DNA of 14,281 nucleotides from G963674685 sp964591275. Lineage in GTDB: Bacteria > Lernaellota > Lernaellaia > JACKCT01. The notes beneath the pieces were generated by a model. That model saw nothing but the letters and a program-made list of their open reading frames with translations, ran no database searches and was not told the DNA's origin. The first letter of the stretch is position 1, and each line of letters opens with the position of its first letter. Below, in pieces: positions 5,877-13,477 of the stretch. Location: positions 1-14,281 of the forward strand of contig CAZQAE010000104.1 in assembly GCA_964591275.1 (NCBI GenBank), in the 5' to 3' direction. The translations under genes were made by a program, and so were the position numbers.

Positions 5877-7748
5877 ATGAAGGACAAACCGCTGGGAGAT
5901 GATGCGCTTCGCGCCCTTGACGAGCTCGGTGCAAAAGGGCCGATGAAAGTTTCCAACTTGTCCAGATACATCACGAGTCATCAGTGGAATGAATTGTGGT
6001 TTGCCAGGTGCGACACAACCTTCGAAGTTCGTAAAGTCGAAAATGTCACCACACCCTCAACCAGTCGGAAAAAACCGTTCGACTGTCCCGTTGATCTTAG
6101 CGAGATTGACGTATGGTCTGAAGACTCCGCCGTGTTGGAGGAGCGCTCGTTTCATATTCTGGAGTGCGACGAGTGCGAAGGCGAAGGCAAGATTGACTGC
6201 GATGTGTGTAACGGCTCAGCCGAAATCACCTGTCCAGATTGCAATGGGTCCGGCAAGGTGCTCAAGCACTATAAGACCGTCGCACCCAAGCAGGTCAACT
6301 GCAAAAAGTGTCGCGCCAAAGGTATTGTCAAGTGCCCCAACTGCAAGAAGGGACTGATCACATGCCTGACATGTGACGGTAAAAAGCGCCTTGACGCCCA
6401 ACTGACGATCAAATCCTCTTTGGAGACGGCAAAGGAGATGTTCATCTCCGATTCAAAGCTGGAGAAGTCTTTCCCCGTGCTTAACGAGACCAGCGATCCT
6501 CACGAGATTGCCACCATTAATGAGTTCGATGTTCCGCTATTCAAAACAGTCGAAGGAGATGAGTTCCTTGACGTGGAGGACTTACCGGAGGACGTGGCGG
6601 CTTGGACGCGCAAAACGCAAAAGCGGAGGTCGGATGAAGCCCGAACCAACAACTGGCGGATCAAGAGCACACTGGCGCTGGCGGGTTCCTATTCCCAAGT
6701 GTGGATCAAATACAAACTCAAGAACGAGGAAACGCGAGTAGCGTTCGTGCCGAAAGCCAAATTGCTATATCCACCAAAAGTTGACCTGTTCCGCAAACGC
6801 TCTGCCAAGGTGAATGGCGCAACCGGCGGGATAGCGGCCCTCCTCGGCCTCTTCTGGCTGGTGTATGCCTTTCGCGATCCGATCTTCGTTAATGGTTTTT
6901 CTTTGACAATGGGTCTGCTCCTGGCGTCCATCGCAGTAATGTTCCGGCAGTACCTTAAAAACCATACACTGCGGGACATCGGCGATGATACTCGTAGAAA
7001 CCACTTGATTTATCACGGATACGGGATTGTCGCTTGCGCGATATTGGCGCTGGTGCTCGGAATCTTGAATGTGCCGACTTTCAATAAACTGGACCTGTTG
7101 CTGTCCAAAGGGAAGAGCGCCGAGGTCGCGGAGATGGCTTCATATTTATCGAAGAAGGCCGACACTTGGGAGGAAGTAGACCGGCTTACCGGATTCTTCC
7201 TCAAGGCGGCTTCGCTAACACCCAATGCAACTGACCGACTCCCCATGCTCCAAAAGCTCTCGGACGGCACCTCTCACCAGGCGGAGAAGGAGGAGGCCAT
7301 CGCGAAAGCGGCTCTGGAACTGGCGCGAAACGCGATGAGCGCAAAGAAATATCGTGAGGTTCGGAAGTACATTGAAATTGTCCCTGAGGGCAAGCGCCAA
7401 CTTTCAGAAGTGGGAGCGCTGGAACGCGAGATGACTTTCGAGGAGGGGATGGCGTTCTATGAAAAACGCCGGTGCGACAAGGCTGCCGAAAAGCTAAAGT
7501 CTGCAGCAGCTGACGAACGATATGCGGTGCGAATTCGCAACGCTATTGGCCACTGCGAGGATATCAAGGTGCTGGTCCAGGTTAATGCAGCCTTCAAAGA
7601 GCGCAAGTATTTGGAGGCAATAAACCTAGCCAAAAAAATCGGAGAAGACAGTCTTGAGCGACCGGCGGCGGAGAACCTCCAAACGCGCTGCCGAGCCCAT
7701 ATCGAACTCGCCCAGTCTGTTCCTGAATTGCGTTTTTTGGATCATTAG
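5877..7748 (+). CDS. DnaJ-type zinc-finger protein without J domain, with three TM segments and helical repeats, 623 aa
   Basis: The start at 5877 is chosen over an ATG at 5862 because GAAAGGA lies 6 nt upstream of it. From this start, residues 97-170 hold six CxxC pairs in DnaJ cysteine-rich style: CDECEGEG, CDVCNG, CPDCNGSG, CKKCRAKG, CPNCKKG and CLTCDGKK. DnaJ itself has four CxxCxGxG repeats binding two zinc ions; six suggest three sites. There is no J domain and no HPD motif. Hydrophobic helices lie at about 314-332, 339-356 and 381-399. The C-terminal ~200 residues are charged helical repeats resembling TPRs (for example AALELARNAMSAKKYREVRK). In known DnaJ proteins this zinc region binds unfolded protein. 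Here a membrane-anchored quality-control or assembly role is inference. It lies 40 nt after the DUF4236 gene, and its stop overlaps the next ribosome site. Confidence 0.88.
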   Translation: MKDKPLGDDALRALDELGAKGPMKVSNLSRYITSHQWNELWFARCDTTFEVRKVENVTTPSTSRKKPFDCPVDLSEIDVWSEDSAVLEERSFHILECDECEGEGKIDCDVCNGSAEITCPDCNGSGKVLKHYKTVAPKQVNCKKCRAKGIVKCPNCKKGLITCLTCDGKKRLDAQLTIKSSLETAKEMFISDSKLEKSFPVLNETSDPHEIATINEFDVPLFKTVEGDEFLDVEDLPEDVAAWTRKTQKRRSDEARTNNWRIKSTLALAGSYSQVWIKYKLKNEETRVAFVPKAKLLYPPKVDLFRKRSAKVNGATGGIAALLGLFWLVYAFRDPIFVNGFSLTMGLLLASIAVMFRQYLKNHTLRDIGDDTRRNHLIYHGYGIVACAILALVLGILNVPTFNKLDLLLSKGKSAEVAEMASYLSKKADTWEEVDRLTGFFLKAASLTPNATDRLPMLQKLSDGTSHQAEKEEAIAKAALELARNAMSAKKYREVRKYIEIVPEGKRQLSEVGALEREMTFEEGMAFYEKRRCDKAAEKLKSAAADERYAVRIRNAIGHCEDIKVLVQVNAAFKERKYLEAINLAKKIGEDSLERPAAENLQTRCRAHIELAQSVPELRFLDH

Positions 7749-7757
7749 GAGGACGAC

Positions 7758-8498
7758 GTGTGTAAGAAGCTGCTCAAAACAACGATCTTTGTGACGTTGA
7801 CCATGATTCTGTTGATGGCATTCCTCGTCGGCGTAGCCCACGCCCGCAGGGGCTGCTGTTCACATCACGGTGGCGTCTGCGGTTGTCGATGCTGTGACGG
7901 TTCGTCCTTGTCTTACAAGTGCGCTCCATATTACCCTTCGTGCAACGAAAGGCGTGCAACTCCCCCGAAACCAAAAAAAAGGAGGGTAGTAGCCACCCCG
8001 AAACCCAAAGACTATCAGAAATTGGGTGACCGAGCTTATAAACGAGGTTCATACTCTGCGGCTGCCAAGAACTACCGCAAGCGCCTTGAGGAAAACAGCT
8101 CTGACCAAGACGCCCATTTCGGGCTTGCGAACTCGCTGTTCCGCTCCCGCGACCTCGAACAAGCCGCTGTTCATTACGAAAAAGCGACAACCAGCCTAAC
8201 AACCAGGTTCCTCGCCAATAACAACCTCGGCGTGATTCGTTACCGACATGGTAAAATAACGAAAGCGGCGGAGGCATTTAGCCAAGCCGCGACTGGCGAC
8301 GAAAGAGCCATGTTTAACTTGGCTGTGGTGAAGGAAGCGGAATCACTGGAGGGAGCCCGTGACACGTGGCGAGCATACCTGAACGCCATGAAGGACAATA
8401 AGGGCGAGATGAAGTTCAGAAAAATTGCCAAGATGCGGCTGGCAATCATCGACGAAGCCTTGTCGCCTAAACCGGTTGAGGCCGTCGACGATAAATGA
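7758..8498 (+). CDS. Secreted Cys/His-rich TPR protein, 246 aa
   Basis: GTG at 7758 follows AGGAGG (7747-7752), which overlaps the TAG of the preceding gene and indicates tight coupling. Residues 1-29 form a Sec signal peptide, likely cut after AHA. The mature N-terminus carries eight cysteines between 33 and 62, including RGCCSHHGGVCGC (31-43) and CCDGSS (45-50). This resembles the CCSHHGG-type motif found in various exported bacterial proteins, possibly disulfide-rich or metal-binding. A Lys/Pro linker (68-84) leads to three TPR-like units (about 85-118, 119-150, 152-184), for example YQKLGDRAYKRGSYSAAAKN and AHFGLANSLFRSRDLEQAAV. It is the periplasmic member of the three-gene set. Metal or redox binding is inferred from composition; no enzyme motif is present. 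Confidence 0.87.
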   Translation: MCKKLLKTTIFVTLTMILLMAFLVGVAHARRGCCSHHGGVCGCRCCDGSSLSYKCAPYYPSCNERRATPPKPKKRRVVATPKPKDYQKLGDRAYKRGSYSAAAKNYRKRLEENSSDQDAHFGLANSLFRSRDLEQAAVHYEKATTSLTTRFLANNNLGVIRYRHGKITKAAEAFSQAATGDERAMFNLAVVKEAESLEGARDTWRAYLNAMKDNKGEMKFRKIAKMRLAIIDEALSPKPVEAVDDK

Positions 8499-8524
8499 TT
8501 TTACATCTTTGTCGTGAGGACGAA

Positions 8525-8584
8525 GTGAAGAAAAAAGATTTTGATTTGCATTGTGAAATAATTGAAAATATCCAAAAACCATAG
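8525..8584 (+). CDS. Possible 19-aa leader-type mini-ORF
   Basis: GTG at 8525 opens a short frame (MKKKDFDLHCEIIENIQKP) with GAGGA 4 nt upstream. A 7-bp hairpin, CTTTGTC (8507-8513) with GACGAAG (8519-8525) and loop GTGAG, would bury that ribosome site and the start. It could be a leader peptide upstream of the secreted nuclease, a gene remnant, or chance. Confidence is low. Confidence 0.2.
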   Translation: MKKKDFDLHCEIIENIQKP

Positions 8585-8662
8585 TCGAACATCTCACTGG
8601 GTTATGGATGCTTGTTCTCAAACAGAGTCGTTTCAAGTCCACATTTTATGCGGGGTTTCGGG

Positions 8663-9571
8663 ATGAAAGCAAAAGCAACTCTCATACTCATAGCAGTCGC
8701 TGTCCTTGGCTTCGCCAGCTACGCAGGCGCAGATTCCGGCGACTCGAATGATGAGTTGGTCATCGTATCCTGGAACATTCGAGGTTACCCCGAAAAGCAG
8801 CAAGAACATAGAACATGGTTTTCAAAACAACTCACTAGGCTATCTCCTGATGTCATCTGCGTCCAGGAAATCGCCAACAGAGAAAGGATCACCAGCTTCC
8901 TGTCGACCGAAGAAGGATTCAGTCAAGTTGCTTTTCTAAATTCCTCCGACGGCCAGGACAATGCCATCTTCGCTTCCGCCCCAGTTACGATCAAAGACAT
9001 ACCCGATCCTTCGGGATTCCAGCACCCAGTACAGGCGGCGTATGTGAGCTACAAAGGCTTCGACGCTGTCATCATAACAGTCCATCTCTCATGGACGAAC
9101 GTTGCAATGCGAGAGAAGGAAAAGGTGGCGTTGGCCAAAGTCGTGTCGGAAATGAAAAAGCTCGATCCAGATGTCATGATTGTCGGCGACTTCAACACAA
9201 AGGAGAAAGGAATTCAGGCTCTGGCCAAGGCTACTGGTTTGATTGTGATGATCCCTCACGGCCAGGATGGCGTAGGAACCACGCACGCGAATAATCGATA
9301 CGACCATTTCCTCGTTACACCCGACCTGGCGGCTGAGGAGGCTGTGTCTTGCCGAATCGAAACCTATTCCGGCGATGATTTGACCAGAGCAAGGAAAACA
9401 TCGGATCACCTGCCGGTGATCGCCCGATTCAGGACTGATGAAAAATTCATGGATAGGAACTCAGGTACTGCAGGGTCGTCATTCCCTTCAACAGAAGAAA
9501 ACATAGTATGTAAAATGCGAAATCGCTTCACCATTGACAAGCTATACAAGAAATTTGAATTGGACGATTAG
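8663..9571 (+). CDS. Secreted endonuclease/exonuclease/phosphatase (EEP) family protein, 302 aa
   Basis: The ATG at 8663 gives a clean signal peptide (KATLILIAVAVLGFASYAGA, residues 4-23), so upstream in-frame starts are rejected. The ribosome site is only a GGGG/CGGG stretch. EEP motifs are complete: SWNIRGY with N38, VQEI with E69, DNAIF (99-103), VHLSW with H141, GDFNTK with D176 and N178, YDHFLV with D214, and SDHLPV with D248 and H249. This set fits Mg-dependent phosphodiesterases of the DNase I/exonuclease III class, here exported to periplasm or medium. Substrate is unknown and could be DNA, RNA, a phosphoester or a lipid. A ~45-residue C-terminal tail (about 258-302), with a Ser/Thr/Glu-rich part and a basic end, is beyond the usual domain. 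Its TAG abuts the ATG of the DUF2779 gene. Confidence 0.9.
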   Translation: MKAKATLILIAVAVLGFASYAGADSGDSNDELVIVSWNIRGYPEKQQEHRTWFSKQLTRLSPDVICVQEIANRERITSFLSTEEGFSQVAFLNSSDGQDNAIFASAPVTIKDIPDPSGFQHPVQAAYVSYKGFDAVIITVHLSWTNVAMREKEKVALAKVVSEMKKLDPDVMIVGDFNTKEKGIQALAKATGLIVMIPHGQDGVGTTHANNRYDHFLVTPDLAAEEAVSCRIETYSGDDLTRARKTSDHLPVIARFRTDEKFMDRNSGTAGSSFPSTEENIVCKMRNRFTIDKLYKKFELDD

Positions 9572-11032
9572 ATGATACGTCTCAGCAAATCCCGTTTCGT
9601 AGCAGGGCTGCAATGTCACAAGATGCTTTGGTGGAAGTTCAAGGAACCGGATGCCCCTGAGCTTGAGGTTGATCCTGGGACACAGGCGATATTTGATGCA
9701 GGAACCAAGATCGGAGAAATCGCCACAACCTACTTTGGCGATGGGGTGCTGATCGATTTCCCGCACTATGAAATCGCCAACAAGATTCGGGCGACCAAAG
9801 AGGCTATCGAATCCGGTGCGAAGGCGATTTTCGAAGCCTCTTTCATGGAGGACGATGTTTTCGTCGCCGTCGATATCCTCGAAAAAGTTCGTGGCGATTG
9901 GATTCTAAACGAAGTTAAATCGACCACCCGCGCCAAACCTCAGCATGTGCCGGATGTGGCGGTTCAAACCCACGTTCTTCAAAAAGCCGGATTAAACGTC
10001 AAGGCCGTAAACCTGATGCACCTCAACCGAGAGTGCCGTTACCCTGACCTTAGCAATCTGTTTGCCAAGACTGATTTATCTGATGCCGCCTTTGCCCTAA
10101 AAACTGACACGGAAAATGAGATCAGGGCGCAGATTCACATGCTAAAAGGGCCGGTGCCTGATGTTGAAATCGGCCCTCATTGCACTAACCCGTATGATTG
10201 TCCCTTCTATTGGAGATGCTGGAAAGAACCGCCTGAGCATCACATCGGAACACTTTACCGGATTGGTCAGAAAGCAGCGGAGCTAAAAACAAAAGGCATT
10301 CAAACCATTTTTGATCTGCCATCCAACTACCCATTATCGCAAATTGCGGATCGACAACGGCGGGCGGTTCAATCAGGAAAGACGATTATTGAATCGGGCT
10401 TGGATAGGGCAATCAGTAAGTGGGACGCCCCCATCGCATACTTGGACTTTGAAACCATAAACATGGTGATTCCTGTCTGGAATGGTTGCCACCCTTATGA
10501 CCAGGTGCCGGTACAGTTCAGCTGTCACGTCCTTGATGGACAAGGCAAGGTCGAGCACTTCGAGTATCTTGCGGACGGCCCTGATGACCCGCGAGAGGCC
10601 CTTGCAAAGGTCATGCTGGGTGCTTGTAAGGACGCAAAGACCATCCTTGCATACAATGCAGGGTTTGAAAGACGATGCGTTAGAGAGCTTGCAAAGGCGC
10701 TACCCCATTTGGCCGATGATTTGTATGAACTCAACGATAAGATCGACGATCTTTTGCCCGTGATTCGCAACCATGTCTACCACCCTGATTTTCACGGCAG
10801 CTTCAGCATCAAGAGTGTTTTACCTGCATTGATTAGCCTTGATTATTCGGAACTTGAAATAGGCGATGGGCAGACGGCGAGTGTTCAATTGGAAGCCATT
10901 CTTTTCGCACAGGATCAAATGACTGCCCAGAAAAAAACTGAAATCCGAGAAAACCTGCTCAAGTATTGCAAGCTCGATACGTGGGCAATGGTGAAGCTGC
11001 TTGAGTGGTTGAAAACATCAGGAGCATCTTAG
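9572..11032 (+). CDS. DUF2779 protein: Cas4-like PD-(D/E)XK nuclease plus RNase H-fold exonuclease-like domain, 486 aa
   Basis: The start codon directly follows the stop of the previous gene. Residues 1-220 look Cas4/RecB-like: the N-terminal LSKSRFVAGLQCHKMLW with C15, D101 in VAVDIL, E114 and K116 in NEVKSTT, and a cysteine trio C204, C210, C216 (CTNPYDCPFYWRC). With C15 these could bind a 4Fe-4S cluster. Residues about 285-480 are the DUF2779 region, with DEDD exonuclease-like features: LDFET (D292, E294), AYNAGFE (361-367), HGSFSIK (408-414) and YCKLDT (465-470). The protein therefore probably joins two nuclease modules, one processing single-strand ends and one with 3'-5' exonuclease architecture. 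Activity is inferred from motifs. The length fits the family and both active sites look intact. Neighbours are other nucleases, consistent with defence or DNA repair. Confidence 0.9.
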   Translation: MIRLSKSRFVAGLQCHKMLWWKFKEPDAPELEVDPGTQAIFDAGTKIGEIATTYFGDGVLIDFPHYEIANKIRATKEAIESGAKAIFEASFMEDDVFVAVDILEKVRGDWILNEVKSTTRAKPQHVPDVAVQTHVLQKAGLNVKAVNLMHLNRECRYPDLSNLFAKTDLSDAAFALKTDTENEIRAQIHMLKGPVPDVEIGPHCTNPYDCPFYWRCWKEPPEHHIGTLYRIGQKAAELKTKGIQTIFDLPSNYPLSQIADRQRRAVQSGKTIIESGLDRAISKWDAPIAYLDFETINMVIPVWNGCHPYDQVPVQFSCHVLDGQGKVEHFEYLADGPDDPREALAKVMLGACKDAKTILAYNAGFERRCVRELAKALPHLADDLYELNDKIDDLLPVIRNHVYHPDFHGSFSIKSVLPALISLDYSELEIGDGQTASVQLEAILFAQDQMTAQKKTEIRENLLKYCKLDTWAMVKLLEWLKTSGAS

Positions 11033-11033
11033 A

Positions 11034-11141
11034 ATGGGACATTGGAGTGAAGCTATATGCCTGGACTGCGAAGAAGCTTTGATGCCCAAAGTGCCACTCG
11101 ACCAACTTAAAGGAAAACGAAGAACCGTCTATTTTCTTTGA
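11034..11141 (+). CDS. 35-aa CxxC mini-protein
   Basis: The ATG at 11034 has AGGAG about 10 nt upstream, inside the end of the DUF2779 gene. It starts 1 nt after that stop and ends 15 nt before the next gene. The product has an acidic CLDCEEALMPKVPLDQL stretch with one CxxC at 9-12 and a basic end (KGKRRTVYFL). It could be a half zinc-ribbon or a small partner of the flanking nucleases. Its size and single CxxC give no firm function; spacing and ribosome site are the main support. Confidence 0.45.
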   Translation: MGHWSEAICLDCEEALMPKVPLDQLKGKRRTVYFL

Positions 11142-11156
11142 TTAGAAAGGCATAGG

Positions 11157-11942
11157 ATGAACATTCGGGATTTTCTGTCTCAAGATGAAAGCTATTTCCA
11201 ATTCAATCGGGAAGAGCGCAACATCGCGGCGCTGCTGTATCACCTGCTGTTTGTGGGCGCAAACCTAAAACGCTTTTATGATCTGATCGGCTGCGAATGT
11301 CCTGTGAATTCGGCGGATTCCGAGGTCTATTTCGAGTATGCCTATCTACGGGATGTGTGGAATGCGAAAGTTAAAGATGATAGCGATCTGGCAAGAAGAT
11401 TGATTCTGGAATTCCTCGATCCGCCCAATCGAACCAAACTTGAAACTTGCTCAATGTTTGAATTCAATGTATTTTTCGGAGCCGTACCCAAAGCTTCCAA
11501 AACGGCCATCCAAAGCCCAGGTAACTGGAGCATAAGTCTCTTTAAGAACACGATCCCGAACAATGATTTCTTCCTGAAAGTCTGCAAATTCAAATGGGCG
11601 TTCAACATCAAGCCCGACCTTGTGGTGATTCCCTCGAAGGAAAATGCTGTTTGCATAGAAGCCAAGTTCGCATCTGGAGAAGGAAGCTATCCATCCAATG
11701 CCAAGGAAAAGACGGTATTTGACTTGAGGGGACTACCCAGAATTGGGCAAACCGAAGTCCAACGCTACTTATTTGAAGACTTGCTTGGATATGAAACAAC
11801 GTTCGTTTTCCTTGTCCAAAACGCCAAAGCGAAATCGAAGACCCATACAACCTTGACCTGGGCAGAAGTTTTTCGTGAGTTGGACACGACATCATCGCCG
11901 CCCTTTGTTCGGAAATGGCTGGAGCAATTTGATGAAAATTGA
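11157..11942 (+). CDS. Putative PD-(D/E)XK nuclease-like protein, 261 aa
   Basis: The ATG at 11157 has AAAGG about 6 nt upstream. The core active-site pattern is visible: KPDLVVIP with D154, then AVCIEAKF with E168 and K170, spaced as in restriction-endonuclease-like folds. It is followed by a GQTEVQRYLFEDLL helix (197-210) and a beta strand TTFVFLVQ (214-221), as in many members. The N-terminal half (1-145) is helical, starts with an FNREERNIAALLYHLLF segment and matches no domain I recognise. It may recognise DNA or a partner. It is predicted cytoplasmic. It follows the DUF2779 gene and mini-ORF and precedes GIY-YIG and HNH genes. A restriction or defence function is inferred from fold and context, with no visible methyltransferase partner. 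Confidence 0.75.
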   Translation: MNIRDFLSQDESYFQFNREERNIAALLYHLLFVGANLKRFYDLIGCECPVNSADSEVYFEYAYLRDVWNAKVKDDSDLARRLILEFLDPPNRTKLETCSMFEFNVFFGAVPKASKTAIQSPGNWSISLFKNTIPNNDFFLKVCKFKWAFNIKPDLVVIPSKENAVCIEAKFASGEGSYPSNAKEKTVFDLRGLPRIGQTEVQRYLFEDLLGYETTFVFLVQNAKAKSKTHTTLTWAEVFRELDTTSSPPFVRKWLEQFDEN

Positions 11943-12072
11943 GGTGAAATAAATCATATAGACAAGAGGCGGCGTTCTACTTGACGGAATGCGGCATTGG
12001 CAGGCTGGATCGAGATAAAAACGTGCCGTGCAAGGCGCTTTGTCATTGAGGATGAAAGGTGGTGCGGATGTG

Positions 12073-12699
12073 ATGAAGGTCGAGAACATTCAATGGGACA
12101 TAAATCTATCCTTTCAGCAGATCGATCTTGTTTTTCACGCTGGTCTGAAAACAGATGTCTTTCGACAATACCAAGCGAAAACACTGGCCGAGACATTGGG
12201 AAAAAAGAGGTATCAACACCTGGTGAAATATTTCGAAACTCAGGATTCTGAAACTTTGAATACTGCTTTGGGGGAATTTCTTTACGGATTGAAAGCATCT
12301 GGAAACGACTCGTATACGACATTCCTGAATCGATTTGGGGACGAGACCTATTGCAGCTTTTCTATCTCTGACCCTCTCGATAGTAAAAAAGGACTCTACT
12401 GCTACGCCCTAAAGGGGATGGAGCCTTTTGAGACGCGAATACAATACGTTGGAAGAAGCCACGATCCTTTTAAGAAGCGCGTGAACAACGGGTATGGCAA
12501 TATCTCCCCAAAAAACTGCTATCTGGATGGCCAGGCAACGAACTGCCATTTGAACTCCATTCTTGTCCAACATCAAAGTGATGTGGCGTTTTTCGTTTGT
12601 CCCTTGGATAACCGTGATGAAATCGACGATCTTGAAAAGGCTCTCATCCGAAAATTGAAACCAGACTGGAATATCCTTTTGAGACCGAAGAAGGAATAG
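12073..12699 (+). CDS. GIY-YIG nuclease family protein, 208 aa
   Basis: The start at 12073 has AAAGGTGG about 10 nt upstream. GTG at 12028 and ATG at 12052 are also in frame but less supported, so the N-terminus is uncertain. The C-terminal half carries the GIY-YIG signature: GLYCYAL (107-113, for GIY), QYVGRSHDPF (124-133, for YIG plus Arg), a second Arg at R136, the catalytic-type Glu E188 in DDLEKALIRKLKP, and N200 in the closing PDWN motif. The N-terminal ~100 residues are an extra helical region of unknown role. Such proteins cleave one DNA strand using a single metal ion. Whether this one is a restriction, repair or homing enzyme is not clear. It lies 130 bp after the PD-(D/E)XK gene. 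Confidence 0.82.
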   Translation: MKVENIQWDINLSFQQIDLVFHAGLKTDVFRQYQAKTLAETLGKKRYQHLVKYFETQDSETLNTALGEFLYGLKASGNDSYTTFLNRFGDETYCSFSISDPLDSKKGLYCYALKGMEPFETRIQYVGRSHDPFKKRVNNGYGNISPKNCYLDGQATNCHLNSILVQHQSDVAFFVCPLDNRDEIDDLEKALIRKLKPDWNILLRPKKE

Positions 12700-12784
12700 T
12701 AACGAAAATGATATCCGTGGAGGCGCACTTTTGAATCCGTTGAGTGGTTAATGGCAACGCTTGATTCGCATGGAGTTACAAGAA

Positions 12785-13477
12785 ATGGTGGCAAGAAAAA
12801 AGGTGCCAAGAAAGATCGAACGCGAGGTTTTCAAAGAAGCCCACAATTGTTGCGCCAAATGCGGTAAAGACGACCTGAACAAGCAACGTATCCATCATAT
12901 CCGTCCCTATGCCGAAAACCCCGAGCACAACCTGGATCACATGATTCTCCTCTGTCTGGATTGTCACGACGATGCTGATCGAGGTATCGTATCCCCTGAT
13001 GTACTCTACGATATTAAAATTCAGCGGGCTAAAATTATCCCCTTTCCGAATGCGGCAGGAATCCCATCAGTCAATATCGCCGGAAACAACAATGTCGTAG
13101 CTGGACGCGATGTCATCCAAGTTGATAACTCGAAGCACACCTATCAAAAAGGTAAACGATCCGCTCCCATCATCATTTCCGGCACAATGAGTACCGATGC
13201 ACGCCGATACAATTACTTGGAATATCTAGTCGAACAGTACAAGGTGTATAAAGGATGGGAGTGCAACAAAAAGGGTGAGAAGATGATCCATTCCCTTATT
13301 CGTAAAGCCTATTTCCGTGAATTCAAGTGCAAGGTCAAGGACACTCCCCTAGACCGATTCGAGGAAGCCGCAGAGTATCTCCAGGGCCGAATTGCTGACA
13401 CCATGCTCGGACGCAATCTCCGAAAGCGTGGCCAGGAATTATTTTCGACATTCGACGATTTCGACAAACGAAAATGA
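12785..13477 (+). CDS. HNH endonuclease with GNNN linker and conserved helical C-terminus, 230 aa
   Basis: The start at 12785 is preferred because GGAG lies 9 nt upstream; TTG 12761 and ATG 12770 lack ribosome sites. Residues 20-66 form an HNH finger: CAKCGK (C23, C26), IHHIRPY (H37, H38), NLDH (N49, H52) and CLDCHDDAD (C57, C60, H61). Cys pairs bind structural zinc and His/Asn form the metal site that cuts DNA. Residues 96-113 (NIAGNNNVVAGRDVIQV) are a short beta-like GNNN segment found as a linker in several phage and defence-related proteins. Residues 140-230 are helical (RYNYLEYLVEQY, RFEEAAEYLQGRI, GQELFSTFDDF), a tail I have seen with HNH proteins but cannot name. It is the last of five nuclease-fold genes on this strand, and a terminator follows. 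Confidence 0.85.
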   Translation: MVARKKVPRKIEREVFKEAHNCCAKCGKDDLNKQRIHHIRPYAENPEHNLDHMILLCLDCHDDADRGIVSPDVLYDIKIQRAKIIPFPNAAGIPSVNIAGNNNVVAGRDVIQVDNSKHTYQKGKRSAPIIISGTMSTDARRYNYLEYLVEQYKVYKGWECNKKGEKMIHSLIRKAYFREFKCKVKDTPLDRFEEAAEYLQGRIADTMLGRNLRKRGQELFSTFDDFDKRK

